A DNA stretch of 39,370 nt from a virus, in the IMG/VR virus record IMGVR_UViG_3300026382_000035, positions 1 through 39,370 of that record; one strand, given 5' to 3'. Shown here one piece after another: positions 8,063 to 18,322 of this stretch. The notes below the pieces were generated by a model. It was not told the origin of the DNA. It worked only from the letters and a program-made list of their open reading frames with translations, and searched no databases. Both the position numbers and the translations under genes were made by a program. Position 1 is the stretch's first letter, and each line of letters begins with the position of its first letter.

Positions 8063-11000
8063 TGAGCAATATAAACAACAATAATAATAACAATAATTTG
8101 GAATTATCTTCAACAGCGCCTTATAGTTTTGCTGCAAAAGTAGGTGGGCTTGGTTTGCTTGTTGGACTTGGGAGCAAATACTCCAAGTTATCAAAAGGCA
8201 TAGGAGAAATAGTTTCAAACGGTGTAGTGCGTACACCTGAAGAATTTATATCCAATAAGATGAGTAATCTTAAATCTAAAATGAACTTATTAGAACACAA
8301 TGGACAAATTAATTCTGAAGAATACAAAAATATTAAAAATGAGTTTGATAAATATAATTCTCATATGTATTATAGAGCTGCTAATGATTACGGAGATGGT
8401 GCTAAAGCAGCTGAAGAGTATGCTAAAAAAAATAATATAGAGATGAAACCGTTATCTAATGAAGAGATTAGTTCAATTGAAAAAGAATTGGAAGAAAGAA
8501 AAAGAAATATAGGTAATGAATATGCCCAAAAAGCAGAGTCAGTAATAAATAAAGGCACTATTGGAGCAGGAGCTTTAACAGTTGGAGGTGCCGCAGGAGA
8601 ATATATAGTTAATAAGAAAAATAAGGAAAAGTTTAACAATTATGCTTTAACTAAAATGTCATCAATATTAACTGGTGACACAGAGGATGAAGAAGATAAA
8701 TATGATGATGGTATTGTTACAGACTTATCTAAAAATAAAACAGGGTCTTTGGTTGGATTAGGTATGGGTTCTTTAATAGGTTCTTATGGTTTAAAACATG
8801 GAGCCAAAATGATGGAAACACAAGGTAAGGTAGCTGGTAACTATGTGAAAAATTTAGCCAATGAATCCAATAATATGAGTAGGGAAAATGAAGCCCTATT
8901 AGAAAGATATGGAAAACCTAGTAATATGCCAGAAGATGTTTTAAAAAAGTATGAAGAAAATAAAACTAAAATTAAGCTAAATTTAACTAAACAGGAAGTT
9001 GCTGCTGCTAGAACAGCATTAACTAACTCATCTTTAGCTTCTTGGGCTGAAAAATTAAAATGGTTTTCTGTTGCTCCATTAGCAGTAGGAGCCGCTGGAT
9101 ATTTAAACAAAAAACTAAATCCTTCTAATCCATCTTTAATTAACAATGATGACACTGCAGAAACAATATCAACTATAGGTAATATTGGTAGTTTGGCAGG
9201 TTTAGGGTTGATAGCTGCAGGTTCTCATAGACCATTTATTAAACCTATGTTAAACACATTTAAAGCTGCTAGAAAAGGAAATAAAGACATTAATTTAGAA
9301 GATTTATATGAGGGAACATCTTTTTCTCAAGCTAAAGATGTTGACAAAATAAAAGAAGAGATAGAAAGTAAAAAACCAGAGGACTTTTTAACTGAAGCTG
9401 GTAGAAACGCCGCTAAAGATGAAGCTGCTAAAGATATTGAAGTAGCTAAAAAATCAATAGAAGATGTTCCATTTAAAAATGATTTAAGAGCTGTAGGTAT
9501 TGGGTCAGGATTATTTGGAACTGGTGTTACAGCGAGCAGTATGACACCAAATCAAAAAGAAATAGATACTACTCAAGATAGAAGAGATACATTAAGAAAA
9601 ACATTACTTAAACAGTCTAGCGAGTTAAGATTATCTAATTACTTATATAAAGAAGCATCTCTTGGTTCAATGTTGAGAAATGTAGTTGATAAAACTAAAA
9701 ATGTTGGTAAAAATATTAAAAATGTTGGTAGTAAAGCCAAAAAATATGCTGAAACTGGGACTAAAAAGCTTGACAATGTAAGTTTAGCAACTAAATTGGG
9801 TATAGGTGGTTTAGCAGGAACTATGGGAACTGGAGCAAACTTAGCAAGTAAAGCTGCAGAACACTTTAATTTAGGAGCATTAGGAGAATTAGGAATTCCG
9901 TTAGGTGCTCATGTATTACAAAATATATATATGACTCATTTAGTAAATAATGGATATGTGGGTAGAAAAGCATTAGAGTATGTTAAAGCAGGTAATAAAG
10001 GTAAATTTAATACTACAAAAATAGGGCAGTTTTTAGAAGGTTTACACCACGGAACATTAGCTCCAGATATGAGTGTTGTAAGAAAAGAAGCATTAGAATA
10101 TGGAAAGATGTTTAAAGAGAAAGGTATAGATTTTGAAAATCTTGATCCACACGATAAATTATTTTTAGAATCGTACTTAAAAGGTGATATAAAAAAGATG
10201 CTTGATTCTATGCATAACTCAAAAGTAGCTAGTGTATTAATGTCTAAAGTTATGGGTTCAAGCAAAAAAGCATCAGTAATACAAGAAGCTATGCAAAGAG
10301 CAAAACAAAGCCTTACACCTGAAGATGAAGAAGCTATAAGAAATTCATTAAAAGACTCATCTTTCCATCATTTAGCTGAAGCAATGGTAGGAAAAGATAC
10401 ATTAGGAAGAAAGCTTAATGTTAATAGTGATTATTCAGGAGAAGTAATAAGAAAAGCTTTTGATAATAAAGTTGGTAGATTTTTTTCAGACAAAATGGCA
10501 ACTCCTAAAAAAGTAATTGATAAGATTTTATCTAAACACAATAAAGAAATGGATATAGAAGAAGCCGAAAGAATAAGAACAGGTGGACATATAACTGGTG
10601 GATTAGGTACTATGCTTGTAGACCCACTTGTTGGTGGATGGAATATGGTTAAACCATGGGTTTCTAGCACACCTATTGCTGAAAAATTAACATCTGCTAT
10701 ACTTGCTGGAGATGCTAGTAGAGAGATATTAGGGCAATCAACAAAAGGTGGAATGGTAAGCGGAGCAGCTTCTTCGTTATTATTATCACCTACTTTTTCA
10801 TTAGTTACTGGTGGAGCAGGGCTTACAGGTAAAACTATTAATGAAATAATAAAAAGAGGGCTAACAAAAGAGGAATACAATAAAATTATTAACAACAAAG
10901 ATTTACAGGAAACAGCAGCAGCTCCTGTAGCAAAATTATTTAATGGTTCTATAAATGCTATTGCTAAATTAAAAGGATTGAATAATTTAGAAGCAAAAAT

Positions 11001-13377
11001 AGAAGCACCAAAAGAAAGATTAGTGGATAAAGCTGTAGGAGATGTTAAAGATGTTTTAGGAGAGGGTATTACTAAAGGTCATATAGATAATGAAAAATTA
11101 GCAGATTTAGCTGATGCGTATGGTGAAGAAGCAGGTAATGCTGTTGTAGATGCTTCTACTAAAGCAGCAAATAAATTAAATAATCTAAATCTTAATGCAG
11201 GGTTAAATAGAACAACTGAAGCTAGTGAAGCGTTAACTCATAAATATGGGTTACCTGGGACAATAGCAGGAGCAGCATTACTTTCAACACCAGCGCTTTC
11301 TAGTTCTTATAGAGACTACAAACAAAGAAGAAGAGAAGCATTACAAAAAACAGCAGAATATAATGATGATAATACTCAACCAATGTCTCAAACAAGTTCA
11401 TTATTAGCAGGAGGTGTTGCTGGTGGTTTATTTGGGTATGGTAAAGAGTTAATTAATACTTCTGTTGCACAAAACAATATGAAAGTGGAAATAGAAAATC
11501 TTAAACAACTATTTAAAACAAATCCAAAAGAAGCAATGAAGATTTTTAATGAAGTTAAAAACAATCCAGCTAATAAAGGGTTTGTGAATTCTAAAGAATT
11601 TAAAGATTTAGAAAACCATATAACAGATTTTCATAATAAATATATAGATATTGAGACTAATAGTGATGAGGTTAAAAAACTTAAAGCATTAGAAGAAAAA
11701 TTCAATAAAATGAAAATACCTACTAACCAAGAAAAAGGGTATTTTATTCCTACTCTAAAAAGTTTTTACCATATGGCATCTAATAAAGAGGCTATGGATG
11801 AATTAAATAAAATAAAAGAAGCAGGAATAGATACATCAGAAGTGGATAAATTGTTAAGTAGTTTTTATGCTAAAAAGAAAAAAGTGATTGATGAATTTAA
11901 AGAGAGTGGTGCTGTTCATGGAAAAGGTAATGCTCTATTAAATAAAAATATAGAAAATGCTACAAATGTTATAAAACCAAGCTTAATGAAAGTATTAGGT
12001 AAAACAACATTAGGGGCAGGTATTGGTGCTGGAGCAGCGTATTTAGGTAATAAATTATATAACTCTTCTGCTAGAACACAATATAAAGATGGTGAAAATT
12101 TCAAAGAAGAGCCTATAACTGATAAAATAGGAATAGGTACAATATTAGGGACTGGAGCAGGTATAGGTTTTATGAAAGGTAAAAATAAAATCATATCTAG
12201 TTTAATAAACAAAACTCTTGATGATCCGTATATAAGTTTAGAAGCAAAAAATTCATTACTTAACTCACTTATTCCATCACACAGAGGTTCAACTGATTAC
12301 TTAGGAGAAACAATAAAACATAAATTATTTGGTGGGTATGGTGCAGATGCTGAAAAAGCTACAAAACATGGTATAGCTAAGCCTTATATGGATTTAGATG
12401 AAATTAAAAATAAAATACATGTATCGCAAAAAGCTGGAGAAATGGATGATATAGTTTCAGGAAGTATAGCAGGTGGTTCTATGGGAGCATTAGCAGGTGG
12501 ATATATCGGTATGCAGTCTAATGCAAACAAAAGAAATGATTATGCTTTAGTGAATAACCCTTCTTTATTATTAAAACAATCAAATTTTAATGCCACACAA
12601 CAAATGCAACAACCACAAGAAAATCACGATAATGCTATAATTGCAGCCCCTTTAATTGCTGGTGCAGGTACTGGAGGAGCTATAGGGTGGCAAAGAAGTG
12701 GTTTAAAACAGCTTACTTCACAATCAAGATTAGATTCTTTAAAAGAAGTTAATAATACTTTTAAAGATATAAATAAAGACGATTTCCATAAAGTATTTAA
12801 AAACCACCAAGTAACTTCTGATGTTATAGAGAATTTACAAAATTATAACGCTGGTAAAAAAGTTTTAACTTCTCAACAAATAAAAGAATTTAATGAAGCT
12901 AAAGCAAAATTAAATGAATTGCTAGAAAAAAAAGCTCCATTAGAACTTAATTTAGCAGCATATAACGCAGCAAAAAGCCAAAGAAACGAATTGTTACATG
13001 GTTCAAAAGCAGAATTAGCTGACGGAATGGGAGATTTAATTTCTAAAAACATACCTAAAGACCTTATTGATACATCTCTAGGGGAACATGCATTAATAGA
13101 TCAAACTGACCCTAAAGTAGAAGAATTTGTTAGAAAGAATCAAGAGGAATTGTGGAACCATGAACAAGAAATAAGTAAACATAGAGATATAATTAATAAA
13201 CATAGTAAAACAATATTAGGTTCATTAGATGAAGTATTGCCTGATATAGAAAGAGAACATAAACTTATTCCTTTAAAAGGAACACTGAAAGGTGCAGGAA
13301 TAGGTTTAGGAGTGGGAGCATTAGGAAGTGCATTACTTGCTCACGATTTACATAAAAACAATAATATAAATCAATAA
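8062..13377 (+). CDS. 1771-aa multi-module glycine-zipper membrane protein
   Basis: The largest gene. It starts with an Asn-rich stretch and then alternates glycine/alanine-rich hydrophobic segments (for example VGGLGLLVGLGS, LVGLGMGSLIGSYGL, LGAGIGAGAAYLG, AGGSMGALAGGYIG, AGIGLGVGALGSALLA) with long charged helices. Sequences like the N-terminal tag of neighbouring proteins recur inside it: LLKQSS (515-520) with YLYKEAS (527-533), LQKTAE (1094-1099) and LLLKQS (1502-1507). Each follows a glycine-rich segment and a basic linker, exactly as the end of one tagged gene is followed by the start of the next further downstream. It therefore looks like about four tagged proteins fused. An ejected, membrane-inserting internal virion protein is inferred; a tape measure is less likely given so many glycine zippers. 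Confidence 0.6.
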   Translation: MSNINNNNNNNNLELSSTAPYSFAAKVGGLGLLVGLGSKYSKLSKGIGEIVSNGVVRTPEEFISNKMSNLKSKMNLLEHNGQINSEEYKNIKNEFDKYNSHMYYRAANDYGDGAKAAEEYAKKNNIEMKPLSNEEISSIEKELEERKRNIGNEYAQKAESVINKGTIGAGALTVGGAAGEYIVNKKNKEKFNNYALTKMSSILTGDTEDEEDKYDDGIVTDLSKNKTGSLVGLGMGSLIGSYGLKHGAKMMETQGKVAGNYVKNLANESNNMSRENEALLERYGKPSNMPEDVLKKYEENKTKIKLNLTKQEVAAARTALTNSSLASWAEKLKWFSVAPLAVGAAGYLNKKLNPSNPSLINNDDTAETISTIGNIGSLAGLGLIAAGSHRPFIKPMLNTFKAARKGNKDINLEDLYEGTSFSQAKDVDKIKEEIESKKPEDFLTEAGRNAAKDEAAKDIEVAKKSIEDVPFKNDLRAVGIGSGLFGTGVTASSMTPNQKEIDTTQDRRDTLRKTLLKQSSELRLSNYLYKEASLGSMLRNVVDKTKNVGKNIKNVGSKAKKYAETGTKKLDNVSLATKLGIGGLAGTMGTGANLASKAAEHFNLGALGELGIPLGAHVLQNIYMTHLVNNGYVGRKALEYVKAGNKGKFNTTKIGQFLEGLHHGTLAPDMSVVRKEALEYGKMFKEKGIDFENLDPHDKLFLESYLKGDIKKMLDSMHNSKVASVLMSKVMGSSKKASVIQEAMQRAKQSLTPEDEEAIRNSLKDSSFHHLAEAMVGKDTLGRKLNVNSDYSGEVIRKAFDNKVGRFFSDKMATPKKVIDKILSKHNKEMDIEEAERIRTGGHITGGLGTMLVDPLVGGWNMVKPWVSSTPIAEKLTSAILAGDASREILGQSTKGGMVSGAASSLLLSPTFSLVTGGAGLTGKTINEIIKRGLTKEEYNKIINNKDLQETAAAPVAKLFNGSINAIAKLKGLNNLEAKIEAPKERLVDKAVGDVKDVLGEGITKGHIDNEKLADLADAYGEEAGNAVVDASTKAANKLNNLNLNAGLNRTTEASEALTHKYGLPGTIAGAALLSTPALSSSYRDYKQRRREALQKTAEYNDDNTQPMSQTSSLLAGGVAGGLFGYGKELINTSVAQNNMKVEIENLKQLFKTNPKEAMKIFNEVKNNPANKGFVNSKEFKDLENHITDFHNKYIDIETNSDEVKKLKALEEKFNKMKIPTNQEKGYFIPTLKSFYHMASNKEAMDELNKIKEAGIDTSEVDKLLSSFYAKKKKVIDEFKESGAVHGKGNALLNKNIENATNVIKPSLMKVLGKTTLGAGIGAGAAYLGNKLYNSSARTQYKDGENFKEEPITDKIGIGTILGTGAGIGFMKGKNKIISSLINKTLDDPYISLEAKNSLLNSLIPSHRGSTDYLGETIKHKLFGGYGADAEKATKHGIAKPYMDLDEIKNKIHVSQKAGEMDDIVSGSIAGGSMGALAGGYIGMQSNANKRNDYALVNNPSLLLKQSNFNATQQMQQPQENHDNAIIAAPLIAGAGTGGAIGWQRSGLKQLTSQSRLDSLKEVNNTFKDINKDDFHKVFKNHQVTSDVIENLQNYNAGKKVLTSQQIKEFNEAKAKLNELLEKKAPLELNLAAYNAAKSQRNELLHGSKAELADGMGDLISKNIPKDLIDTSLGEHALIDQTDPKVEEFVRKNQEELWNHEQEISKHRDIINKHSKTILGSLDEVLPDIEREHKLIPLKGTLKGAGIGLGVGALGSALLAHDLHKNNNINQ

Positions 13378-13389
13378 AAAGGATAAAAA

Positions 13390-13716
13390 ATGAGATCAAA
13401 TGAATTTGTTTTATACAAAATGGCAGAGGATGCAGCATATGATACTAATGATAATGAAAACTTAGGTATAGATTTAAAACAAGGTTATCAATTAGCACAA
13501 GACAAAGGATATATTCCTGCAACTGTATTAGGTGTAGGGGGAGTTTTGTCTGGTAAAGGTTTTAAAGATAGAAGTATAAGAGGTCTTGCAGGTGTAGGAG
13601 CTGGATTAGTTGGAACTATAGCTGCAAAAGCAGGGGTTGATGTTTATAAAAGACATAAACACAGAGCTGAAGCAGAGAAGAAATTAAAAGAACAAATGAT
13701 ATACGGAGAAATGTAG
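13390..13716 (+). CDS. Small tagged glycine-rich membrane protein
   Basis: A 108-aa protein with AAAAAGGATA upstream. It begins MRSNEFVLYKMAEDA, matching the shared tag. Residues ~50-85 are glycine-rich and hydrophobic (ATVLGVGGVLSGKGF and GLAGVGAGLVGTIAAKAG), followed by a basic C-terminus (VYKRHKHRAEAEKKLKEQ). Organisation is tag, acidic segment, membrane hairpin, basic tail. It is in the same operon as the giant protein, 12 nt downstream. Likely an internal virion or membrane-active protein; no known family. Confidence 0.55.
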   Translation: MRSNEFVLYKMAEDAAYDTNDNENLGIDLKQGYQLAQDKGYIPATVLGVGGVLSGKGFKDRSIRGLAGVGAGLVGTIAAKAGVDVYKRHKHRAEAEKKLKEQMIYGEM

Positions 13717-13717
13717 A

Positions 13718-15610
13718 ATGATTTTTCCGATCAGTGTTTTTGAGGCAGCACCTATTTCTGATTTTTGGAAGAAGAAAAAAAATATAAGCAAAGGTGTGTC
13801 TGCTACATTTGATGTAAAAGAATGGAGTATGGCAGATGATGATGTGTTAATGGATGTATTAGCTGAAGACAATGAAGTTTACATTATGCAGTATTCTGTT
13901 GATAAAAAAACAATACTAAAAAAGTTTACACCTACTAAAACATATTTTTATCATCTGGGTTGGTTCCCTTCTTATTTCTTTTCAGGGGCAAAAACAAGTT
14001 TCGGTGTTCTTAAAAAATTATCTCAAACAATGATGGTGTATGGACCATTGTTAATAGACTTAAAGAATTTCGCGTTAAGTATGTATTGTAACCCAATGAA
14101 AGTTAGGTTTAAATATTTCGCAGATAAAGGAATGTCTATTTTTGATGTTAGCACTGTAGTGTTATCACCTACTAGTTGGATATATATAGAAAGCTTTCCT
14201 TATGGGTCTAAAGGTTGGAAACAAAGAATAGCACTATATCAGTTTACATCACCAATGAATTGTTTACCATGTGATACAATAAAAGAGTTATTAGAATTAT
14301 CAGGTAAAGATACTAAGGCATTTACTTGTAAGGTAGAAGAAGATAATTATGCAAAGGTAGACTACTTATGGAGAGACTGGGTTTCTGAACAAGATACAGA
14401 CAATTTGAAATCAATGTCTATAACTGAAGGAGCATTAACAAAGGCCAAGCCTATACAATTCACTAATGACACAAATAGATGTATTACACTTATGAAGCAG
14501 GTTATGAATATGGTTGGGTCAAAAGTAGTTACAGCTAGGTCTGCTAAAATATTTGAAGATTATTATACAGAGTGTGATATAGGAAAATTAAATTCTTTTG
14601 TTTCAGTTGTTACAGCTAATAAAAGAGCAGAACAGATAAGACGTAAGAATATAGATTTGGATAACGTAGATTCCCTAAGTAAAATAAATACAGATCTAAC
14701 TGCTGTATACACTGACATTATCAAACTAATAAGAGATGTTAAGAAATTCTCAAATGATGATGATGATACATTTAAGTTTATAAAAGGTGTATTGGCAGGG
14801 GAAGCAATAGATATTATTAAAATGAATATAAATATGAGAGATGTTTACGATAAAGTAGAACAAGGAGAAAATGCTTGGGATGTTGTAGGAACGTATAATG
14901 ATAGTATGATTAAACATCTGATACAATCTATACCTAAACCTACAAATGAACCATCTATTGATTACCAAATGGTAAAAAGAAAAGTCTCAACCTCAACTCG
15001 ATTTTCACAAGATATTAGTTATGTATGTATGGGACCATTAGGGTGTATAAAAGAGATAGAGTTTGGGTATATTAAGAATGTATTTGATACTATAGTTAGG
15101 GCTGATGTAATAGATGAAGATAATATACTATTGTGGGGCTTTGAAGACTTAAATGCTAAACATTTACCATCGATGCATACTTGTCAATATAATAAACCAA
15201 TATATGTTTATCATATATATCTATTAAATGTATCAACCAAAAAAGCTAAACATATTAAAACATTTGATTTAGAAGATGATTTTGTTCCATTAGATACAGG
15301 TTCTATAGCTGTAAATGGTGTAATTAAAAAAGATTATTTAATATTTAGAGATTATTATATAGCTTCTTTTTCTTTGTCAGACCCAAGTGGAATAGAAGTG
15401 GATTACATGGAAGTAAAAAAACCATTAACCGGAATATCTTATATAAAAGAAAGTCGTTCGACATTTATTAATACAAACATAAACGTAATGTCTACTTGGA
15501 TGTATAGTATACATTACCATAGCGCTTTACCTTCTTTACCTGATGAAAAAAGAGGACCGAAAGATATAAGCTCTGCTGTTTATGGTAGTGATTGGTTATC
15601 AACAAAATAA
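13718..15610 (+). CDS. Predicted tail or baseplate structural protein
   Basis: A 630-aa protein starting 1 nt after the previous stop codon, with GGAG about 9 nt upstream of the ATG. It is not glycine-zipper-like: it is rich in aromatic residues and beta-forming stretches (for example PTKTYFYHLGWFPSYFF, STVVLSPTSWIYIESFPYG) and has a charged helical middle (~300-400). I recognise no domain. Size, composition and the following receptor-binding-type gene suggest a tail, neck or baseplate component. There are no obvious signal or membrane segments. Confidence 0.45.
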   Translation: MIFPISVFEAAPISDFWKKKKNISKGVSATFDVKEWSMADDDVLMDVLAEDNEVYIMQYSVDKKTILKKFTPTKTYFYHLGWFPSYFFSGAKTSFGVLKKLSQTMMVYGPLLIDLKNFALSMYCNPMKVRFKYFADKGMSIFDVSTVVLSPTSWIYIESFPYGSKGWKQRIALYQFTSPMNCLPCDTIKELLELSGKDTKAFTCKVEEDNYAKVDYLWRDWVSEQDTDNLKSMSITEGALTKAKPIQFTNDTNRCITLMKQVMNMVGSKVVTARSAKIFEDYYTECDIGKLNSFVSVVTANKRAEQIRRKNIDLDNVDSLSKINTDLTAVYTDIIKLIRDVKKFSNDDDDTFKFIKGVLAGEAIDIIKMNINMRDVYDKVEQGENAWDVVGTYNDSMIKHLIQSIPKPTNEPSIDYQMVKRKVSTSTRFSQDISYVCMGPLGCIKEIEFGYIKNVFDTIVRADVIDEDNILLWGFEDLNAKHLPSMHTCQYNKPIYVYHIYLLNVSTKKAKHIKTFDLEDDFVPLDTGSIAVNGVIKKDYLIFRDYYIASFSLSDPSGIEVDYMEVKKPLTGISYIKESRSTFINTNINVMSTWMYSIHYHSALPSLPDEKRGPKDISSAVYGSDWLSTK

Positions 15611-15620
15611 TGGAGTTAAA

Positions 15621-17423
15621 ATGATTAGGAATGCATTAGATGTTACTAAGTATGGATTTTACAAAGACCCTGAACTAAGATTACCTTTGGGGCAAGATAA
15701 TTTATATGACCAAATAGATACAGATGGGTGGGTTAGTTTGTATTATGGGGGACACAGTATTTTCATTCCTCAAATAGGAGACTTTAATACTTTTGTGTTT
15801 TGTAACACAACATTCTTTTGGGATATAATGGATGAAAATAATAGAAGAGTTAAAACAGGTGTTAAGCAATTGTTTATCAGTAGAAATGTGAATAAAAAAG
15901 TATGGTATGGAGATTTAATTCCTTCATCTCCAGAAGAAGTGTTTGATTATTATAGTCCTGATACAGCAGCACCTGAAGATGTTCCATTGATATGTTCTAA
16001 TATATGGTTCTACAATAATTTATTTTTAGATGAATATTATAGATACAACTTAATAGTGCTACATAAAGACTATGAATGGCCAGATGATAACAATGCTGTA
16101 ATATTACCTATGAATGATAGGCTACATTTACCAAAAGACCATTACATTGTTGGATATAGACCAAAACCAGAGTATTTGTTTAAATTAGCTGTAATGCCTA
16201 GAATAAAGTCTGGTAAGGAAAACGCAATACATTTTAGAATAAAGATGGATATAGACTTTTTAAATAAACATCCAGGTAGTTATAGACAATTAAGAATATT
16301 TGCTATGACTAATGACTCTCCACAATATATGATTTACCCTGAAGTGCCAGAAGATATTATTTGGGATAACTATCACCACTTATATGTGCCAGAATACAAA
16401 AGATACTTATTAGAGTGGGGAATAAATGGTAATTTACCAGGAGAAGCTGCTTTACAGCAAATATATAAGAAAAAAGAGTATCTAATCAAATATAGTAGAA
16501 TATTGTCTCAATTAGATAGTTTTAATTTTAAGGATGTAGTAGATAACTATAAAAAGAAAGCCGATAAACCTAACTACAAAATGGTTGGATTACCTAAATA
16601 TTTGTATAAACCTTATAAGATATGGGAAGAACAATATACTAACGATAAACAGCCTGTAAAACAAATGGATATCCTGAATTATATCTTATTCAAGAAAACA
16701 CCTTTTAATGGTTTTCAAAGGTTATATAATGCCTTATACAATGTTAATGAACATGTAAATAACGCATTAAACACATCTGATGAAGAGATAAAAAAACATT
16801 ATATTGTAATGAAAGATGGTGTTAAGCAGTTTAATACTGAATATGTTCCAGATAATGCAAGAGGTTATCTTGATCCACCACAAGGTTATTATTATGCAGG
16901 TAACACTGGAAATGGTATGTATCTTATTAGAGTTAACGGTGTGCCTACTCCTGTATGGTGTGATATGAAGAATGGTGGTTGGATGATGTTAATCAATGGA
17001 GTTAATTTTAATTTAGATTATGTGAATTCATTGTTTAAAGAACCTGTTCCTGAAGATGCTATTATAGAAGATAAAGGATTAGCTTTTCCTATTGAAAATG
17101 GGTCAAGAGCTATGACTACTAATATAAAATACAAAGATGTTAAAGTTGGATTAGTTGATATAGCAAGTAATTGTGGTTTTATGAAATTAGAAATATTCGG
17201 AGACAAAGATAGATATGTATACAATGACCAAGGTTATACTGATGAGTGTAAATCTGTACTTATATTAGGAGATGATATAGAGTATGATGAGAACACAGAA
17301 GAAAGAGGAGATTATTACGAAGTGACAGGAAAGAAAGAAAATAAACTCTTGAATATAAAGTATACAGCACTACATGAATTTAAAAAAGTGTTAAAGTATG
17401 TTAAATTCCTTTGGGTAAGATAA
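15621..17423 (+). CDS. Tail protein with C-terminal fibrinogen-like domain
   Basis: A 600-aa protein; the ATG at 15621 is chosen because GGAG lies 6 nt upstream. The N-terminal ~400 residues look like a beta-rich tail module with many Tyr, Trp and Pro (for example QDNLYDQIDTDGWVSLYYGG). From ~415 the pattern changes to GYYYAGNTGNGMYLI, then PVWCDMKNGGWMMLI (Cys447, CDM, GGW), the hallmark start of fibrinogen-C/FReD domains, which bind sugars or acetylated groups in animals and bacteria. Two more Cys lie downstream (ASNCGF, TDECKS). A receptor-binding or adhesin role on the tail is inferred. The fibrinogen match covers mainly the first half of the domain; the second half is divergent. Confidence 0.6.
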   Translation: MIRNALDVTKYGFYKDPELRLPLGQDNLYDQIDTDGWVSLYYGGHSIFIPQIGDFNTFVFCNTTFFWDIMDENNRRVKTGVKQLFISRNVNKKVWYGDLIPSSPEEVFDYYSPDTAAPEDVPLICSNIWFYNNLFLDEYYRYNLIVLHKDYEWPDDNNAVILPMNDRLHLPKDHYIVGYRPKPEYLFKLAVMPRIKSGKENAIHFRIKMDIDFLNKHPGSYRQLRIFAMTNDSPQYMIYPEVPEDIIWDNYHHLYVPEYKRYLLEWGINGNLPGEAALQQIYKKKEYLIKYSRILSQLDSFNFKDVVDNYKKKADKPNYKMVGLPKYLYKPYKIWEEQYTNDKQPVKQMDILNYILFKKTPFNGFQRLYNALYNVNEHVNNALNTSDEEIKKHYIVMKDGVKQFNTEYVPDNARGYLDPPQGYYYAGNTGNGMYLIRVNGVPTPVWCDMKNGGWMMLINGVNFNLDYVNSLFKEPVPEDAIIEDKGLAFPIENGSRAMTTNIKYKDVKVGLVDIASNCGFMKLEIFGDKDRYVYNDQGYTDECKSVLILGDDIEYDENTEERGDYYEVTGKKENKLLNIKYTALHEFKKVLKYVKFLWVR

Positions 17424-17429
17424 ATTTGG

Positions 17430-17435
17430 TATAAT
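17430..17435 (+). promoter_or_regulatory. Promoter -10 before the lysis-type genes
   Basis: TATAAT preceded by AAATTTGG, 20 nt before the ATG at 17455, with AAAAAAGGAG between. Confidence 0.55.
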
Positions 17436-17454
17436 AAAATAAAAAAGGAGAACA

Positions 17455-17811
17455 ATGGAATACTTTTACTTGAACAGCGAAACTGGCAAGTGGAGCGTAA
17501 TCAGAGATATATACGAAGGTTTTAATCCTGGTGTATCTAAAGATAAAATAAAAATACCTTTTGGGTATAAGTTTAAAAATACATTATGTATACAAGCAAT
17601 GAAGTTTTTGTTGGATAAAAAACATTTTAACAAATTACTTATGATGATAGCATTATCAAGGGTAACATTAACACTCTCTGATGAGTTTAAAATGGAAGAA
17701 CGATACATAAAAAAAATACTAAGAGAGTATGTTAATACTTTAGATATAGCAACATGGATTAAAGTTATATTTAAAACAGCAATAACACTACAAAAAAAGG
17801 ATATGAACTAA
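17455..17811 (+). CDS. Hypothetical protein upstream of holin
   Basis: A 118-aa protein with a strong AAAAAAGGAG site 6 nt before its ATG and its own promoter. The first ~45 residues look beta-rich (MEYFYLNSETGKWSVIRDI); the remainder is predicted helical and basic (from LCIQAMKFLLDKKHF). The final hydrophobic helix (ATWIKVIFKTAITL) may be amphipathic rather than membrane-spanning. The stop codon overlaps the next ATG (TAATG), so it is coupled to the holin-like gene and may belong to the same late or lysis unit. No family recognised. Confidence 0.5.
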   Translation: MEYFYLNSETGKWSVIRDIYEGFNPGVSKDKIKIPFGYKFKNTLCIQAMKFLLDKKHFNKLLMMIALSRVTLTLSDEFKMEERYIKKILREYVNTLDIATWIKVIFKTAITLQKKDMN

Positions 17812-18287
17812 TGTTTGGTATAGCAACTATGTTAGCATCTGCAGGAGCTAATCTTGTGGCTAACTTTATTGATAAAGGTAAAGAAGAAGCGGTAGATTTT
17901 GTTAAGGAAAAAACAGGTATTAATCTTAGAGTAGATACAGACCCTGGTAGTATAGCTAAAGTTGAAAAATGGGCTAAAAACAATACAGAAGCCCTTAATG
18001 CTAAGTTAGCAGATATTCAAAATGCAAGACATATGCAAGAAATAGCATTGGTGCAAGATGATAAATTTAGCAAAAGATTTATTTACTATTTTGCTTTCTT
18101 CTGGTCTATTGTATCTGTTGCTTATATATTCTTAGTTACAATATATGATATACCTAAAACTAATCAAAGATTTGCAGATACTATTTTAGGTTTTCTTATG
18201 GGAACTATAATCAGTGGAATAATTACATTTTTTTATGGTTCATCATTAGGTAGTAAATCAAAAGACAACATTCTTGCTAAAAAATAA
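17811..18287 (+). CDS. Holin-like membrane protein
   Basis: A 158-aa protein with an amphipathic N-terminus (MFGIATMLASAGANLVANFI), a polar middle, then the segment ARHMQEIALVQDDKFSKRF followed by two strong membrane helices (~98-117 and ~127-148, FADTILGFLMGTIISGII) and GSSLGSKSK at the end. This arrangement, including the KRF-YY-aromatic start of the first helix and FADTILGFL, is a pattern I know from phage proteins annotated as holins or GTA-type 3TM holins. Such proteins would permeabilise the inner membrane at lysis. No endolysin is adjacent, so the role is inferred from sequence pattern. Confidence 0.6.
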   Translation: MFGIATMLASAGANLVANFIDKGKEEAVDFVKEKTGINLRVDTDPGSIAKVEKWAKNNTEALNAKLADIQNARHMQEIALVQDDKFSKRFIYYFAFFWSIVSVAYIFLVTIYDIPKTNQRFADTILGFLMGTIISGIITFFYGSSLGSKSKDNILAKK

Positions 18288-18289
18288 TT

Positions 18290-18322
18290 ATCAATAGGGT
18301 TATTTTGTTATTGATTTATTTT
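18290..18322 (+). terminator. Weak terminator after holin-like gene
   Basis: ATCAATA 18290-18296 pairs with TATTGAT 18309-18315 and is followed by TTATTTT. The stem is AT-rich, so termination may be partial. Confidence 0.4.
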
